Part shown: piece after piece, positions 31,561 to 43,623 of the stretch
Numbering within the stretch: the stretch's first letter is position 1
Layout of the letters: each line of letters opens with the position of its first letter
DNA from: Parapristionchus giblindavisi
Taxonomy: Eukaryota; Nematoda; Chromadorea; Rhabditida; Diplogasteridae
Length of the DNA stretch: 64,000 bases
Direction: 5' to 3'
NCBI GenBank assembly: GCA_943737045.1
Contig: CALSFV010000206.1
Span: forward strand, 1-64,000
Made by a program: the position numbers and the translations under genes
Notes under the pieces: generated by a model
Told to the model about the DNA's origin: nothing
The model's input: the letters and a program-made list of their open reading frames with translations, nothing else
Databases searched by the model: none

Positions 31561-31842
31561 TATTGACCGTATAAAATACACTTGTTTATTTGGTACGAGA
31601 GCAGCCAACCACTCCCACCAGCGACTTTCTTGTTTTGCATGGTTCAGAAACTATGCCGATCTCTATTATATATAATATAGCGCGCGGCGAAGGTCAGCCG
31701 GGTTAGAGAGAGGCAGCGGAGAGATAATCGAGAGGCGGAGCGAGATGTAGAATTCTACATCTCGCTCGCCTCTCGATTGTGACTTCCGTTCGTTAGCACC
31801 ATTTGTCATTTTCTTATGCAATTACATTTTATACGCACAATA
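31561..31842 (+). mobile_element. TATTG..CAATA element, complete (282 bp)
   Basis: Nearly the same sequence as the 29,049 copy, with ends TATTGACCGTATAAAAT and ATTTTATACGCACAATA and the hairpin GATGTAGAATTCTACATC. Equal length and few differences imply recent spread. Confidence 0.85.
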
Positions 31843-32164
31843 TTACGATTTAATGACCTTTATCAAACACTGAACCAATTGGCGGTTGCAACAGAATATA
31901 GAAATAATAAAATTGTGCCTTTATGAATACCGATTCCAGTGAAAATTGATTTGATTTTGCCCTCAAAATTAGCTATAGTGTAATTATATCGTGCATTTCT
32001 ACAAAGAGACGCACGCTCCTTTGAATTTTTAAGGTAAGGTGGATGATCTCTTTATCTTCATCGTATTGATTGACTGGGACCTCTTCATCATTACTGACCT
32101 CTTCTTCGCTGTCACTATCCATTCTTGATCAATGTACATTCTCTGCGTAAGGAAAATAAAGATA
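31843..32164. other. Gene-free stretch
   Basis: No feature recognised. Confidence 0.35.
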
Positions 32165-32400
32165 AAAGGTAAAGGTACAACTCGTTATTCAAGACACACG
32201 AAGTCCTGCGGGTGATCACTGCTAGGAAATTCAGTCCGGAGGGCCTAATCTCTTACACTTTACCGCGTGATGTAGTCCAATTCCCATTTCGGGAGCCTTG
32301 GTGGGTAGGAAGCGGTGAAACAACCGGGAATCGAACCCAGGAGAGATGGAAATGGCGGGGCGCGCCATAGACCACTACACCACTTCGCCAATAAGTAATA
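32165..32400 (-). mobile_element. tRNA-derived SINE, fullest copy
   Basis: Read on the minus strand it starts with a tRNA-like head (32,330-32,395: GGTGTAGTGGTCTATGG and GGGTTCGATTCCCGG), then a body with GCTCCCGAAATGGGAATTGG, AGAGATTAGGCCCTCCGGAC and TAGCAGTGATCACCCGCAGG, ending ACGAGTTGTACCTTTACCTT. Fragments occur at 1,177, 7,862, 11,438/12,656 and 19,625. SINEs are transcribed from the internal A/B boxes by RNA polymerase III. The partner LINE is not identifiable here. Confidence 0.7.
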
Positions 32401-32799
32401 AAAAATATTACACCCCTCGAGAAACGAACCGACTCTCCACATCCATTTGTGTTTTGAACTTTTTTTTACTATTTACCGCATTTATTTTTTCCGGTATTTT
32501 TCCGGAAATTTTTTTTTAATTTTTCGTTAGGAAAATTTCCCGAAAAGGGGTCGGAAAACCGGAATATTTTCCGCACAACCCTGGTGTGCACCCCCGCATT
32601 CGCTGTGGGATACCGAAATTGGACCTGAACGAAGAAAGTGAACACAAATCTTCTATCTTCTTCTATTTCTTAGCATTCAGAATGAAAATGAGGATAATTA
32701 TTTATTTCCATTCTCACTCAATTTTCGATTAGATGCAAAATGAACAATCATTGTAACATTGTCACCTACAAATTATCTCTTCTTCGGCTCATTTTTCTA

Positions 32800-32949
32800 C
32801 ATACAGAGAGAAGATGTGTAATCCACAGCACATAAGACCTGTGAAGTGTTATATTTAACACCTTTTGAGCTATTTTAACAACCTAAAATGTTAAATATAA
32901 CACTTCACAGGTCTTATGTGCTGTGGGTTACACCTCTTTTCTCTGTGTG
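32800..32949. mobile_element. 150-bp CACACAGAG palindrome
   Basis: Second copy of the 19,883 element, the same 150-bp length, with TGTGTAATCCACAGCACATA mirrored at the right and TA at both edges. Confidence 0.8.
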
Positions 32950-33250
32950 TAGTCTACGAAGGCCAATCGATTCAATAATATTCGGACACAACTGACTGAC
33001 TTCAGTTTCAGTCTCTGACTTCAAGATCAATGACCAATGAACAAAACAATATCAATATTCAAAATCGTGAGGGTAGTGCGAAAGGATTGAAGGAGTTGGC
33101 ACGTTTGAGTGGGTAATTCTCGAAATTTCGAACAATGGAATTGGAATTGGAAGGAATGAGGTTATTCCAGGGCGATTGACAATGTATCAACTTCTTCTCG
33201 AGCTCCTGTAAAATACTGATTATTCGTTATAATAAGGAAATGAAAATGCT

Positions 33251-33369
33251 TTAAAGGCACGCCCAAAGCTAATTTTACTCTCCGCACTGGCAATACTCTC
33301 GTAGACAAAGAAAGCGAGTGAGTGTTGCCATAGCTGAGAGTTTGGAATAATCCTGGGATGTTGCTTTAA
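33251..33369. mobile_element. Family A TTAA element, complete
   Basis: TTAAAGGCACGCCCAAAGCT at the left and CCTGGGATGTTGCTTTAA at the right, with the CTCTCGTAGACAAAGAAAGC core. Confidence 0.85.
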
Positions 33370-33675
33370 ATAAATATTGCTTGTCTTAGATTCTTTGCAA
33401 AAACTCTTGTTTGCGTAGATCTTATTTGCGCATAGTGTTTTTTCAAAATTTAAATTTATACATTGATTGCAAAATATTACGATACAAATATAAACAAACC
33501 CTTATAGCTGCGTGATGATATCTCAATTCATCCATGTATTCCATTTCGCAGTCGGTCTCGATCAAAGGAATGGCTGTGGGCACTGAAAAATCGTATGTTT
33601 ACCAATAACTATAAGTTAGGCTACTCCAGAGATCCAGGTCTACCAGAATTTGCTAGTACGAGGTCATCAACGGAG

Positions 33676-33793
33676 GTAAACTACACACCCGAGCTAATTT
33701 GAAACTCTCCACTCTTGCAATGTTCTCTAGCGTTCTTTATCTGTGAGAGAGTGATGCCAGAGCGGAGAGTAAAGCTCGGAGTGTGGCCTTGAT
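33676..33793. mobile_element. Family A TTAA element, ends decayed
   Basis: ACACCCGAGCTAATTTGAAA and GCGGAGAGTAAAGCTCGGAG are clear, but neither TTAA survives. Confidence 0.75.
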
Positions 33794-34447
33794 AGTGCAC
33801 TCTCACCTTCCGCCCTCTCCCCGGTTGTCAGAGCGTCGACCTCATTGTCCTGGGGAATATGCACGCCTCCGGATCGAGTGACCTACAAAGATCAAAGATC
33901 AATGATCAAACTACAATTTCAAAGATTTCCTTGACGAATGAATCCAATTAAAGTGCAACTATTCTTTTTCTTCTATCACACGTTTCACTGTTTATTCATG
34001 AATACGTAAAATCTTATTATTAACTATCTACACTGTCACGAACTGTTCTAATAAAATCATTTTAATTGTCTTCACTTATATCAATTAATTTATTTATTCG
34101 AATTTATTTTTTGAATCGTGAAAGTGCTTGGAGTCATGTATTAGGAGTTTAACCCCCGGAGGTTATTAGTGCAGTGTAATTTCAGTTACAATGACGTGAC
34201 CTTATTGGTAAGGAAATGGCTATCCATCTTAGCTTCCTGAGAGGTTATGACATATTTTTCCGAGAGAACTCGTTCTTCTAAAGAGCCCCGCTGCATGTTT
34301 TTAGCCAGGCTTCCGCATTACGAGAGTATGTTAGAGAGAGTCTAATGGAATGCAAGTCCGAAAGTTCACCAAGACAAAGCGGCGATCGTTGAAATTAAGA
34401 TACGGCGAATTGAGTAATGAAATTGACCATGGAACCGGAACAAGACA

Positions 34448-36400
34448 TTAAGAGGCCTGTTCCCTAAGACTCGATCATATTCGACTACCCCCGGACACGT
34501 GAGCTAGCAATGAGAACTGGGAGTCCATACTTAGGTGTTAGGAGTGCCCCCGGCCCTTATTACACAAAACGGTTGCAATTTCCTGTTTGTGCCCTCAGGC
34601 TATTAGAAAAAATAATTTTAAAAAATCTTTAAAAAATCATAATTTCTCAAATGGTTGAGATGAAGTCTAAATACCATCTGCGATGCGTCTAGGGTACACA
34701 GTGCTTGCTAATTCACTATTAGCATCGAATGTGCGTTGATTCCTAAACCACTTTTTCGTCATCGATGGTTTTCGTCTTCCCTCATCGATGGTTTTCCTGA
34801 ACAAATGCTGTATTTTCCAAACGATTGGTTCGGAATTGTGGTCTACACTTTAGAGGTGAGACGAGTAAAATGACACAAGAAGCACATCACTTGGATCAAT
34901 TTGAAAATTTCGATTTTCACGACCCGGGGGTCATGGTCCGAAAATTTCAAAATTTCTCAAGTTTGAAATGTTTTCATTTATGCGGCTTATTGTAAAGTAC
35001 TAATGATGTGAATAATATTCAGCCAATGCTCAATGGTCGATCTCTCCTTTCATCCATTTTTTCGAAAATTTTCATTCTGATTGCGTGCGAAAAATCAGAA
35101 TTGTGTTTGAATCAGTTTCCAACTTGCTTTCTGTAACATCTTATCTAAGTGCTCTGCAATGTATACAATCAATATGAAAATCGTTGATTTTCGAAAATTC
35201 ATATTTTTTTACCATGACCCCGGGGTCATGGAAATCGATTTTTCAAAAGTGAGCCGAATGCCGGGATTCCAGTTCTACTACGTTTACTCATCATGAAACT
35301 TCACATTGTCATTGTCATTTGCTCATTGTCGCAGCATTCGAGTCGAAAAAATGGAATATTATAGAAATTTGTCATGAAAGCACTCAAATTGAATTTTTTG
35401 AATTTTCGAAAATGAACGATTTTCATATTGATTATGTACATTGCATAGTACTATGACAGAATGTTACAGAAAGCAAGTTGGAAACTGATTCAAACACAAC
35501 TCTGATTTTTCGCACACATTCAGAATGAAAATTTTCGAAAAATGGTTGAAAGGAGAGATCGACCATTGAGCATTGGCTGAATATTATTCACATCATTAGT
35601 ACTTTACAATAAGCGACATAAATGAAAACATTTCAAACTTGAGAAATTTTGAAATTTTCAGACCATGACCCCGGGTCATGAAAATCGAAATTTTGAAGTT
35701 GATCAAAGTGATGGGCTACTTGTGTCATTTTACTCGACTCACCTCTAAACTTTGAGCAGACCACAATTCCGCACCAATCGTTTGGAAAATACAGCATTTG
35801 TTGAGGAAAACCATCGATGACGGAAGTTCGAGCAAAAAATTCGACAAAATGGTCGATCGGGAAGAACCCAGTTTTAAAGGCAAACCCCAAACTAATTTTA
35901 CTCTCCGCGTTGGCAATACTCTCTCGTAGACAAAGAAAGCGAGAGAGTGTTGCCAGAGCGGAGAGTTTCAAATTATCTTGGGGTGTCGCTTTAAGTTGAA
36001 TCAATGCAGAATTGCTTAGGCTACAATACCTGGTCGGAAATTTTGGGCAATCACTAAAACAAGGATGATTTGTCCGAAAAAACCAAAATTTTGAGTAAAA
36101 AAAGTGGTTTAGGAATCAACGCACATTCGATGCTAATAGTGAATTAGCAAGCACTGTGTACCCTAGACGCATCGCAGATGATATTTAGACTTCATCTCAA
36201 TAATTTGAGAAATTATGATTTTTTAAAGTTTTTTCTAAAATTTATTTTTTCTAATAGCCTGAGGGCACAAACAGGAAATTTCAGCCATTTTGTGTAATAA
36301 GGGCCGGGGACACTCCTAACACCCAAGTATGGACTCCCAGTTCTCATTGCTAGCGCACGTGTCCGGGGGGTGGTCGAGTCTTAACGGCCATCTCTCTTAA
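34448..36400. mobile_element. 1.95-kb TTAA fold-back with CATGACCCCGGGGTCATG motifs
   Basis: TTAAGAGGCCTGTTCCCTAA at the left and GGCCATCTCTCTTAA at the right are the ends. Long arms follow (CCGGACACGTGAGCTAGCAA, GGAGTCCATACTTAGGTGTT, TTTAGACTTCATCTC, TCGATGCTAATAGTGAATTA), so most of the element can fold on itself. A family A element sits in the right arm only. Three copies of a palindromic ATGACCCCGGGGTCAT-type site lie at about 34,918, 35,212 and 35,663, the middle one a perfect 20-bp palindrome. No transposase was found. Confidence 0.75.
35874..35994. mobile_element. Family A TTAA element, complete and nested
   Basis: TTAAAGGCAAACCCCAAACT to TTGGGGTGTCGCTTTAA, with an unusually clean core (GCAATACTCTCTCG facing CGAGAGAGTGTTGCC). 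Its cleanliness and its position inside an older fold-back mark it as a late arrival. Confidence 0.9.
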
Positions 36401-36658
36401 ATCAAATTTACCCCTTTTCGAAAGCTTAAAAATGAGGTTTAGGTGTTTAGTTGCTCATGTTATACATTTATCTTAAAATAATAAATAATTTACTTGCCGT
36501 TTAGATTGTAATTAAAAATCGCAGAATTATGGATTGTTTATGGTTCGTAGACTACAATTCCCGGCAGGCGCAAAAGCATATCAGACTTCTCTCACATTGG
36601 TTCGTGACCAAGCTGTATTACATATAGTACAAAATATTCCCCACCCTCACAAGGCAGC
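36401..36658. other. Gene-free stretch
   Basis: No feature recognised. Confidence 0.3.
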
Positions 36659-36832
36659 TTAAAGGAATACCCAAAGCTGATTTTCAACGCTTCACTCTGG
36701 CTATAATATTCCATCCCTTCCAATACCGTGTTCCATTAAAGTGGCACCCCGAGCTAATTAGAAACTCTATCGTTTTTTCTGCGATTATGCTGCCAGAGCA
36801 GAGACTAAAATTAATTTGGTCTGTTCCTTTAA
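36659..36832. mobile_element. Two family A elements end to end
   Basis: TTAAAGGAATACCCAAAGCT opens a first, incomplete copy. A second starts at TTAAAGTGGCACCCCGAGCT (36,736) and ends GGTCTGTTCCTTTAA, sharing the middle TTAA. Confidence 0.6.
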
Positions 36833-37136
36833 GAAACATATTTTAGTGCAAAGTCACAAGCCTTAAGATAAGGCTTATGTTAAGACCCACCTTCTGATGT
36901 GGATAATTGAACGCAGTCCGATGAGCCGCTCGCTTCTCCCATCCATCGGAGAATGTCATCTGGGCTGTGCCAATGGCGGCTATCGTGGCGACAAGGACAA
37001 TGGACGATTGCATACCTTAACTACTTTTAAGGTTATGGTAGTAGTCATGGTTATAGTAGAGGTTAGGAAATAGTGTGTGGACTAAGGCATAAATATTGTA
37101 ACGACATAAGAACATTTAAATAGCGCAAATCAGCTT

Positions 37137-37263
37137 TTAAAGCCACACCGCAAGTTAGTTCTAAACACACCGCTCTTGCACTGCTCTCTCACTTTCGTTG
37201 TCTAACAATAAGAGAGAGTATTGTCAATGCGCAGGGTAAAATTAGCATGGGAGGTGCCTTTAT
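37137..37263. mobile_element. Family A TTAA element, diverged
   Basis: TTAAAGCCACACCGCAAGTT and ATTAGCATGGGAGGTGCCTT, with a strongly altered core. The right TTAA has become TTATA. Confidence 0.65.
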
Positions 37264-39517
37264 ATATGTTTCATAACTATCATTAAACAGGATAACCAAA
37301 TTTCATTTCGATAGTTCAGCGGAATAAATATGAAGTTAATTCTACCGTATTGCTATTACAGAATTAAAACTGTCCGAACAATATAAATTCCGCTATTTGC
37401 CGCGCAATACTTAGACTCCGCCCACTTCTTCGCGCGACATACCATTTCTCTTATTTCATCGATTTTTATGGCGTCTTCTCGTCATTTAATTGGGCTTTCA
37501 GCAAAAATAAAATTATATGCATTTACAAAACGTTCGGAAAAACCTCCCGAAATTAGGCGAAAATTTTGGAGTGCATTTTTCTCAACGGTGGAGAAGTTTA
37601 CTATATTCGGCATTTGAGCGATGTATGCAAAACTTTTGTAATTCTATAATATGTGCATGAATTATACAGAAGAAGCAAATCGACTGCTAAAGATCGGAAG
37701 TCAAAGATTGTGTGATGCTAACGAAAGGAACGAGAAGCGTCAGGAACTGAGTCCAATATTTTCTGACGAGTTTTTGAGATATGAAAGGGGCGTTGTCTCC
37801 TAGTAGTAGTTACCCTCACTCCCGGACTCCTCCCCTTGAAGCCTAAATGCCGCGGGATATGGAGAGATAAGAGAGATGAATGAAAAGCGTGAGAAAGACT
37901 ACAACGCTGGTGATATGGGAACGAAATGTGATTAATATGATGTTTGTTCATGATGAATGTGTTTTCTTACGCGGTCAAAAAATAAAAAAAATCAAACAGT
38001 GCGGATTAAGAATGGTTTAATGCTAGTGGGTTTTTTTGGATTTAACAGATCGTAGTGAACCTTGTGTTCGATTGTGTAGAGTTTGGAGTGATGATATTAA
38101 TGTTAATATTAAATTAATTGATTAATATTATTTTAATACTGGCCATAAACAAATGATACGACTATTATAGCATAATATTTTCAATGTTCGAATAAGATCA
38201 AGTGGTAAATGAAGGTAGCGTATGTTTGACTAACAATTGTTAAAAATCCCCGTCAGCTGTGCTTTGGAATTATCTCAAACTTATGTAGTTAAATTAAAAA
38301 AGTATTGATGCTTATTTGAATATGCTATTCATTCTAACAAATTCTGAGTTGATCTGATATATGAAATCATACTTCTCATGATCAGTTCTGTAGTTTGTCC
38401 CACACATTACTCCTCACCCTAAAACTTTGGTATTAAACATGACAGTCTTGCCTCGCGTGCTTTTTTTACCAACTCAAATTTCCCTTGCGGCAATTTATGA
38501 TAGACGCGAAAGTCGACGTTTATCTATTCTAAAAACATTATTAATCCGATGGGAGTAGCTAGAAATAAGAACAGTAATGAGCATCTTACTGCTGTACTAC
38601 TCGCGATATCTATTGTTATCGTCATGCGATTGTCGTAAAGTTCGCCAGATTCTCTATTTGGTTCTATTTAGATTACAGCGCTGATTCTAAGTATTTCACT
38701 AATAACGATGTAGTGAAGACTAATTGCTATAACTGAAGAAGGTATGATGGTCTGAACTCTAGACAGACTTCATTGATTATCAGAATGTCTCGTAATCCAT
38801 AGCTTTGTATGCTATAGAAAAAAACGCTGTCCAGGACAAATCCTATTGTGCATCGTCTCTTTAACTATTAAAACATTTTTTTACAAACTAGACAGAATTA
38901 TGCAAAATTGCGCAAACAGAACGAAGAGATTCGGATAAATAGTACTTTGAATATATGAACTGACAAGAAGCCTTGGAAACCAGAATTCGCTCTTTCAAGC
39001 GCTTTAGAGTAAATTGGAGGATTTGCGGATTTGAAGGAGCATCTTGTTTGTATTGATATCAATTTGTCTTTGAAGATTCAAAAAATATCAAGTATCGATA
39101 ATGAATTCAGTCGTGTACCAGAAAACAGATAAATTATAGTATATTTGGTGTTTTGACAGAAAAGATTGTAAAGATTGCATACAAAAGTACTGCTTTTGTT
39201 ATGGCCTTGAGCATGCGTTGAGACAAATAAATTTGTAGATATAATATTATGACTCCTCCAGACAACAACAGAAACCAATCATTTTGATACTGATAGATAT
39301 TAGTCTATCAAGTCAACTGGCTTTATTAAATGTCATATTGTATTGCACTCCGACTGGATTAGTGATACAAAGATCTGGTACAAGATTGGCATGTCAGTGT
39401 TATCGAGAATTTGAACACTTGCGAGACGGTTAGGTTGAAAATACGAGAATATTTATGGGATCAAAGTTCCAAGTACCGTATATTTTGCGTTTTCTCATCT
39501 GGTGATCGGCTTTGTGT
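37264..39517. other. Longest stretch without a recognised element
   Basis: About 2.2 kb of AT-rich DNA. Short frames at 37,718 and 39,078 show no domain. It may contain old or unsampled repeats or intronic DNA. Confidence 0.4.
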
Positions 39518-40065
39518 TTAAAGGTGGAGACCCGCGAATGATCACGCAAATATCTTACATATTGCTTATGCAAGTGTAAAGTGATATACGAGAAGAGTGA
39601 GTAACCGCTCGTCAATCCCTTAGCGCAGTGGTAGCACTTCTCTCTAGATATTGTGCGTATAAAATGTACTTGCATAAGAAAATGACAAATGGTGCTAACG
39701 AACGGAAGTCACAATCGAGAGGCGAGCGAGATGTAGCAGAGATAAAAGAGATCGACATAGTTTCTGAACCATGCAAAACAAGAAAGTCGCTTGTGGGAGT
39801 GGTTAGCTACTCTCGTACCAAATAAACAAGTGTATTTTATACGGTCAATAGCGCATGGCCGTGGGTTCGAATCCTATTGCCGAACTTTCCTATTTTCAAA
39901 AAGCGCGCCTTTGCCCGCGATTGCAAGCATGATTCATTCATGCTTCTAGCAATCAATAATCAGAATTAGCGTTAAATAAATGGTGTACTGTATGTAAAAT
40001 AACTTTTGCTAACTTTCTGTCTTTACAGTTTGTTCATGAAAATATTCGCGGGAGTCCACCTTTAA
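39518..40065 (+). mobile_element. Family C TTAA element, split by another element
   Basis: TTAAAGGTGGAGACCCGCGA at the left and CGCGGGAGTCCACCTTTAA at the right. The tRNA-like module is cut in its anticodon arm: CTTCTCTCTAGA lies left of the insert and GCGCATGGCCGTGGGTTCGA right of it. Confidence 0.85.
39649..39850 (-). mobile_element. TATTG..CAATA element nested in family C
   Basis: TATTGTGCGTATAAAATG to ATTTTATACGGTCAATA, shorter (202 bp) because the GCGCGCGGCGAAGG block is missing. It inserted in a TA within the tRNA-like anticodon region. Confidence 0.85.
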
Positions 40066-40258
40066 CACAAAATCTCGAGTCATTAATTAGTGCATGACGA
40101 ATTTTTGAATGGTATATGTCATCATTTCGAGATCCGTTCGTTACATCAGTTTGTCTAACGTTATTATTGTTAAATGGATTTCCGGAATAGTCATGAAATT
40201 ATTATTTATTAATTTAATATTAAAAGAGTCCAGATCACACAATAGGTTCAATAGGTTA

Positions 40259-40645
40259 CAGGCCCGCGGGGGGCCGCATCATTCCGCATCGGTGATTAAT
40301 TTTTTTTAAACATCTCATTGGTTGTGATCGTTGTATCATCAGATAATATTAATGTCATCGCAGAAACGAAAATTTTTGGTTGAGTGTGGACAGCGTTCGC
40401 CCTCCCTAAAAGCGACAGGTTGCGCCCCCCCCCCCCCTCCCCCCCCAGCGGCCCGCTGCGTGCAGCATCATGCCGCATCGATGAATATTTTTTTATCAAT
40501 TCGTTGTTTGTGATGGTTGCATCATCAAATAAGGGTGCGGACATGATGATGCAACGATCGCAAACAAATGAAATGTTTGAATAAAAAATTTATTCATCGA
40601 TGCGGCATGATGCGGCCCCCCGCGGGCCGCGGGGGGCCGCGTTTA
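40259..40645. mobile_element. GC-clamped fold-back
   Basis: CAGGCCCGCGGGGGGCCGCA opens it after GTTA, and CCCCCCGCGGGCCGCGGG marks the other side. Between are inverted TGATGCGGCATGATGC-type blocks and AT-rich TTTTTTATCAAT/GAATAAAAAATT arms. The start CAGGCCCGC is shared with the fold-back at 60,313. A homopolymer run of C/CCT lies at 40,427-40,447. Confidence 0.55.
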
Positions 40646-40854
40646 GGGAGCGCGAACGTGCGGGACTGTGCACCTTGAAGCTACTCTGTGAGTATTATCT
40701 CCTTATGCCATTGATCAGCACTTCCTCCCAATATAATAATTTTTTTCAAATTATCATGTGGGAAAAAAAAAAGTAAGCGTGCAGTCGTAAAACCGATTGA
40801 GAGAATGTGGTTATATACAATCCAACTCTCCGCTCTGGTCCTCTAGGTGTGGTT

Positions 40855-41265
40855 TCAGTCTAACACACAAACGGGTTTAAAAAAAATGAAAGAGCGACGA
40901 GAATATGATGCTAAAGAAGACCTTCGAGTTATCCCTGAATAAACATGCCAGGCAGAACTAAAGAACACGTCTCCCTGAATACAACAACAATTTTGTCTAA
41001 AACTATAGATGCCTCGGAATACTGTAGTCCGAGCCGAAAGTTCATTGTTGCTCCAGGGATGGCGCGAATTTTCGAATATTAAAGATAAGTGTATAGAAAA
41101 TTTTAAACGGGAACCGAACCCCGTTACACCCGCTGACAACCACACGATCTTCACGGGCTACGCTTCCTGCGTTTGGAATCTACTATGGAATAGAATTCGT
41201 TGGCCCCACGTGCATCATGATAATAGCTCAGCCCTAATCTCCTGATTTTCCTTCTTTAGGAAGAG
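40855..41265. mobile_element. Family D element, diverged copy
   Basis: It follows the 25,184 copy block by block (AAACATGCCAGGCAGAACTA, AACTATAGATGCC, GGCGCGAATTTTCGAA, CCTAATCTC..CCTTCTTTA). Both terminal TTAA are damaged and the tRNA-like module is degraded. Confidence 0.65.
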
Positions 41266-41304
41266 TGAGGAAACAAGGAAAATGCGTAGGCTATGATAAG
41301 TCCA

Positions 41305-42027
41305 CACTGAGAGCAAAGTTACCTATATTCGGGCAAATGATTTGCCCCATCGGGGAACTCATGTAACAATTTGCCCGTATTCGGGCGAATCTCTTTAGCC
41401 AGAATTTGGGCTATTATGTTTCGCCCAAATACGGGCAAATCGATACCCCGTTGTCGGAAATCAGGGAAGGCGCTTCTCACCCACGCCAGTTCGATTCCCA
41501 CTTGGAGCACAAATCTTTTGCAGCTTTAAAACTTCGTTATATAACTTGATAGAGCTATTGTTGTTCTACTCTAGTAGAATCGTATTGAAAACACATAGTA
41601 TACTTTAAATTTATTGGCTTTTGGCAGTCCAAATCATCTTTCTTCTCTCATGATAGCTTGAGTATTTCACTAAAGTAACCCACTGACTTTCATTAACAGC
41701 AGAAAAATCAGCAAAAATGAAAAATAAGAAATCAAGGATCACATACTGATGTGACAACTTCAGATCGCCATGAATAAGTGGAAATGTACATACAAGGAAC
41801 CGAACCACCAACCCACCGCGAACTAGCCAAGCCCCCTACCCACTGCGCTACCAGGACACCCTTGCACACAGCTCAGAACTCGTAGTCTTTTCAAAGAAAC
41901 ATATAATCCTATAGCCATAAAGCGGGCAAATCGATTGCCCGAAATGGGCCACTCCAGATTTCTGGCAAATCGTTTACCAGGCAAATGGGAGTGGCGAACG
42001 ATTTGCCAGGTAAGTTTGCTCTCAGTG
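41305..42027. mobile_element. CACTGAG-ended element with two tRNA-like modules
   Basis: CACTGAGAGCAAAGTTACC and GGTAAGTTTGCTCTCAGTG are the ends, with CA on both outer sides. Just inside each end are repeated CGGGCAAATCGATTTGCCC-like motifs. tRNA-like modules lie at about 41,445-41,505 (plus) and 41,793-41,863 (minus, GGTAGCGCAGTGGGTAGGG and GGTGGTTCGGTTCC). No transposase frame. Confidence 0.75.
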
Positions 42028-42561
42028 CATGTTGACAGTCGGAGCAAAGAGGGATTTGTGGTTCATGGTCAACGATCTCAATCGAACGCAGATTCCCCCC
42101 TAAACAATAAACGAAATTAGGCCAATATACATTTATCTGAGAGAAAATAACTGAAAAAAATACAAGCTTCTGGGGAATATTTAATTTAATGTAAGCTTTT
42201 CAATATATAATTCAACTTGAAACTCGTAACTTGTCTGATTCTTTCTATTCATTCGCTGATGAGAAAATGAAGCATGAGCGAAGTTTGTAATACGTTTGTG
42301 AATATGACGGAGCAATTACGCTTTTTCATCAGTGAAAATGAAAGAAAGGAGCACATGTTTTGCGCAAATGATTTCAGACGATCTTTGATCTGTTTTGACC
42401 AACAATTTAAACTGATTTTCAAACGTCTATATCCACTCTCAGACTTGTTGTATACTTATTGTTGATCGTTTACCTTTAACATACATGGAGAGAGAGATAC
42501 AGGATGAGAGATAGAGAGAGAGGGAGTCAGTGAAAGAATTAGATAGAGATATTCTGTGATA
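42028..42561. other. Gene-free stretch with a small GA tract
   Basis: A GA-rich run at 42,488-42,530 precedes the mariner. Nothing else recognised. Confidence 0.4.
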
Positions 42562-43623
42562 TTAGGTGAATTCATAAGTAACGCTCGTTTTTTTGTCCCA
42601 ACTTCAGTCACTTCGTTATTGCTCTGTTGTTATTGCCAGCATACATGCAGCATATACTAGATAGGCTGTCCCTCAAATAACCTGTGCTTGTTTTCGATTC
42701 AGTTCCCGCGTGTCCTCCAGGCGAGAAAACCGCGCAATTTCGCCCCCGACGGAAATCACATTCGCAACATTATTTTATTCCTCTTCCTCTCGGGCTTGAA
42801 ACGCCCTGGCTTCCAGAGGTGTACCTCTCAAATATGCCTCACGTAATAGCGGTGAGAAAGTGAGTCTTCAAATTCGAGAAACAGGACATTTCCCTCGAAA
42901 TTGAAGATCAACCCAGTCGCCTACCGGAGGTGGATCTCGATCGATTGCCCCAAGAGGGAGAGGCTGATCCGTATCCCGATACCGGTGATATTGCAAAGGC
43001 ACTTGGGGTCAGCCAGAGCACTGTGGTACATTTCATTCACACTTGCGGAAATATGTGAAAATAGGTAAGATGTTTACCCCACGTCCTAGCCGACTACGAC
43101 AAGGATCGCCGACTGGACATGGCAAAGACTTTTCTAACTCTACGTCGCCGGCTTGTTTGGCTGGTCAACGTTATAACCGGTGATGAAAAGTGGGTGCCCT
43201 ACGATTACAAAGAGCCAATGAGACTGTGGTTCGGTGAGTTCGAATAGCGAGTAGATATCCCCAAACCCGATTTTCACCGAACGACCCAGGCTGAGCTAAC
43301 GGGATATGACTGAAATGTACTCCCCCACCCTCCGCACTCACCCGACCTTGCCGACTATGGTTGCCACCTCTTCGCGGCGCTCCATCACTTCCTCAAAGGG
43401 CAAAGCTTCAAATACCGAGCCACTACCCATACCGAACTTGACACCTATTTCCGGAATTTGCCCCAGTCCTTTTATCAAGAAGAGATCCACAAACTGCCGT
43501 GTAGAAGGCAAAAGGTGACCGATACGAATGGAAAATATTTCTAGAATTCTCCATGCTTTATTATATTTTTGCGAGAATTTTTTTGGAAAGCGAAAAACGA
43601 GCGTTACTTATGAATTCACCTAA
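42562..43623 (+). mobile_element. Tc1/mariner element, defective transposase
   Basis: Inverted repeats begin TTAGGTGAATTCATAAGTAA and the element lies between TA dinucleotides. In the left half, frames with FEKQDISLEIEDQPSR and DIAKALGVSQSTVV recall the DNA-binding helix-turn-helix of mariner transposases. Further on ADYDKDRRLDMAKTF, VITGDEKWVPYD (the second catalytic Asp region, normally D-E-K-W) and HHFLKGQSFKYRATTHTELD (near the C-terminus) are readable. Frames shift, in-frame stops occur, and the region between the catalytic motifs is shortened, so no functional enzyme can be made. The inverted repeats are well kept. Confidence 0.85.

Noticed and set aside
42562..43623. Intact mariner transposase gene
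   Set aside because: Frames shift, stops interrupt, and the middle of the catalytic region is shortened. Only the terminal repeats are well preserved.
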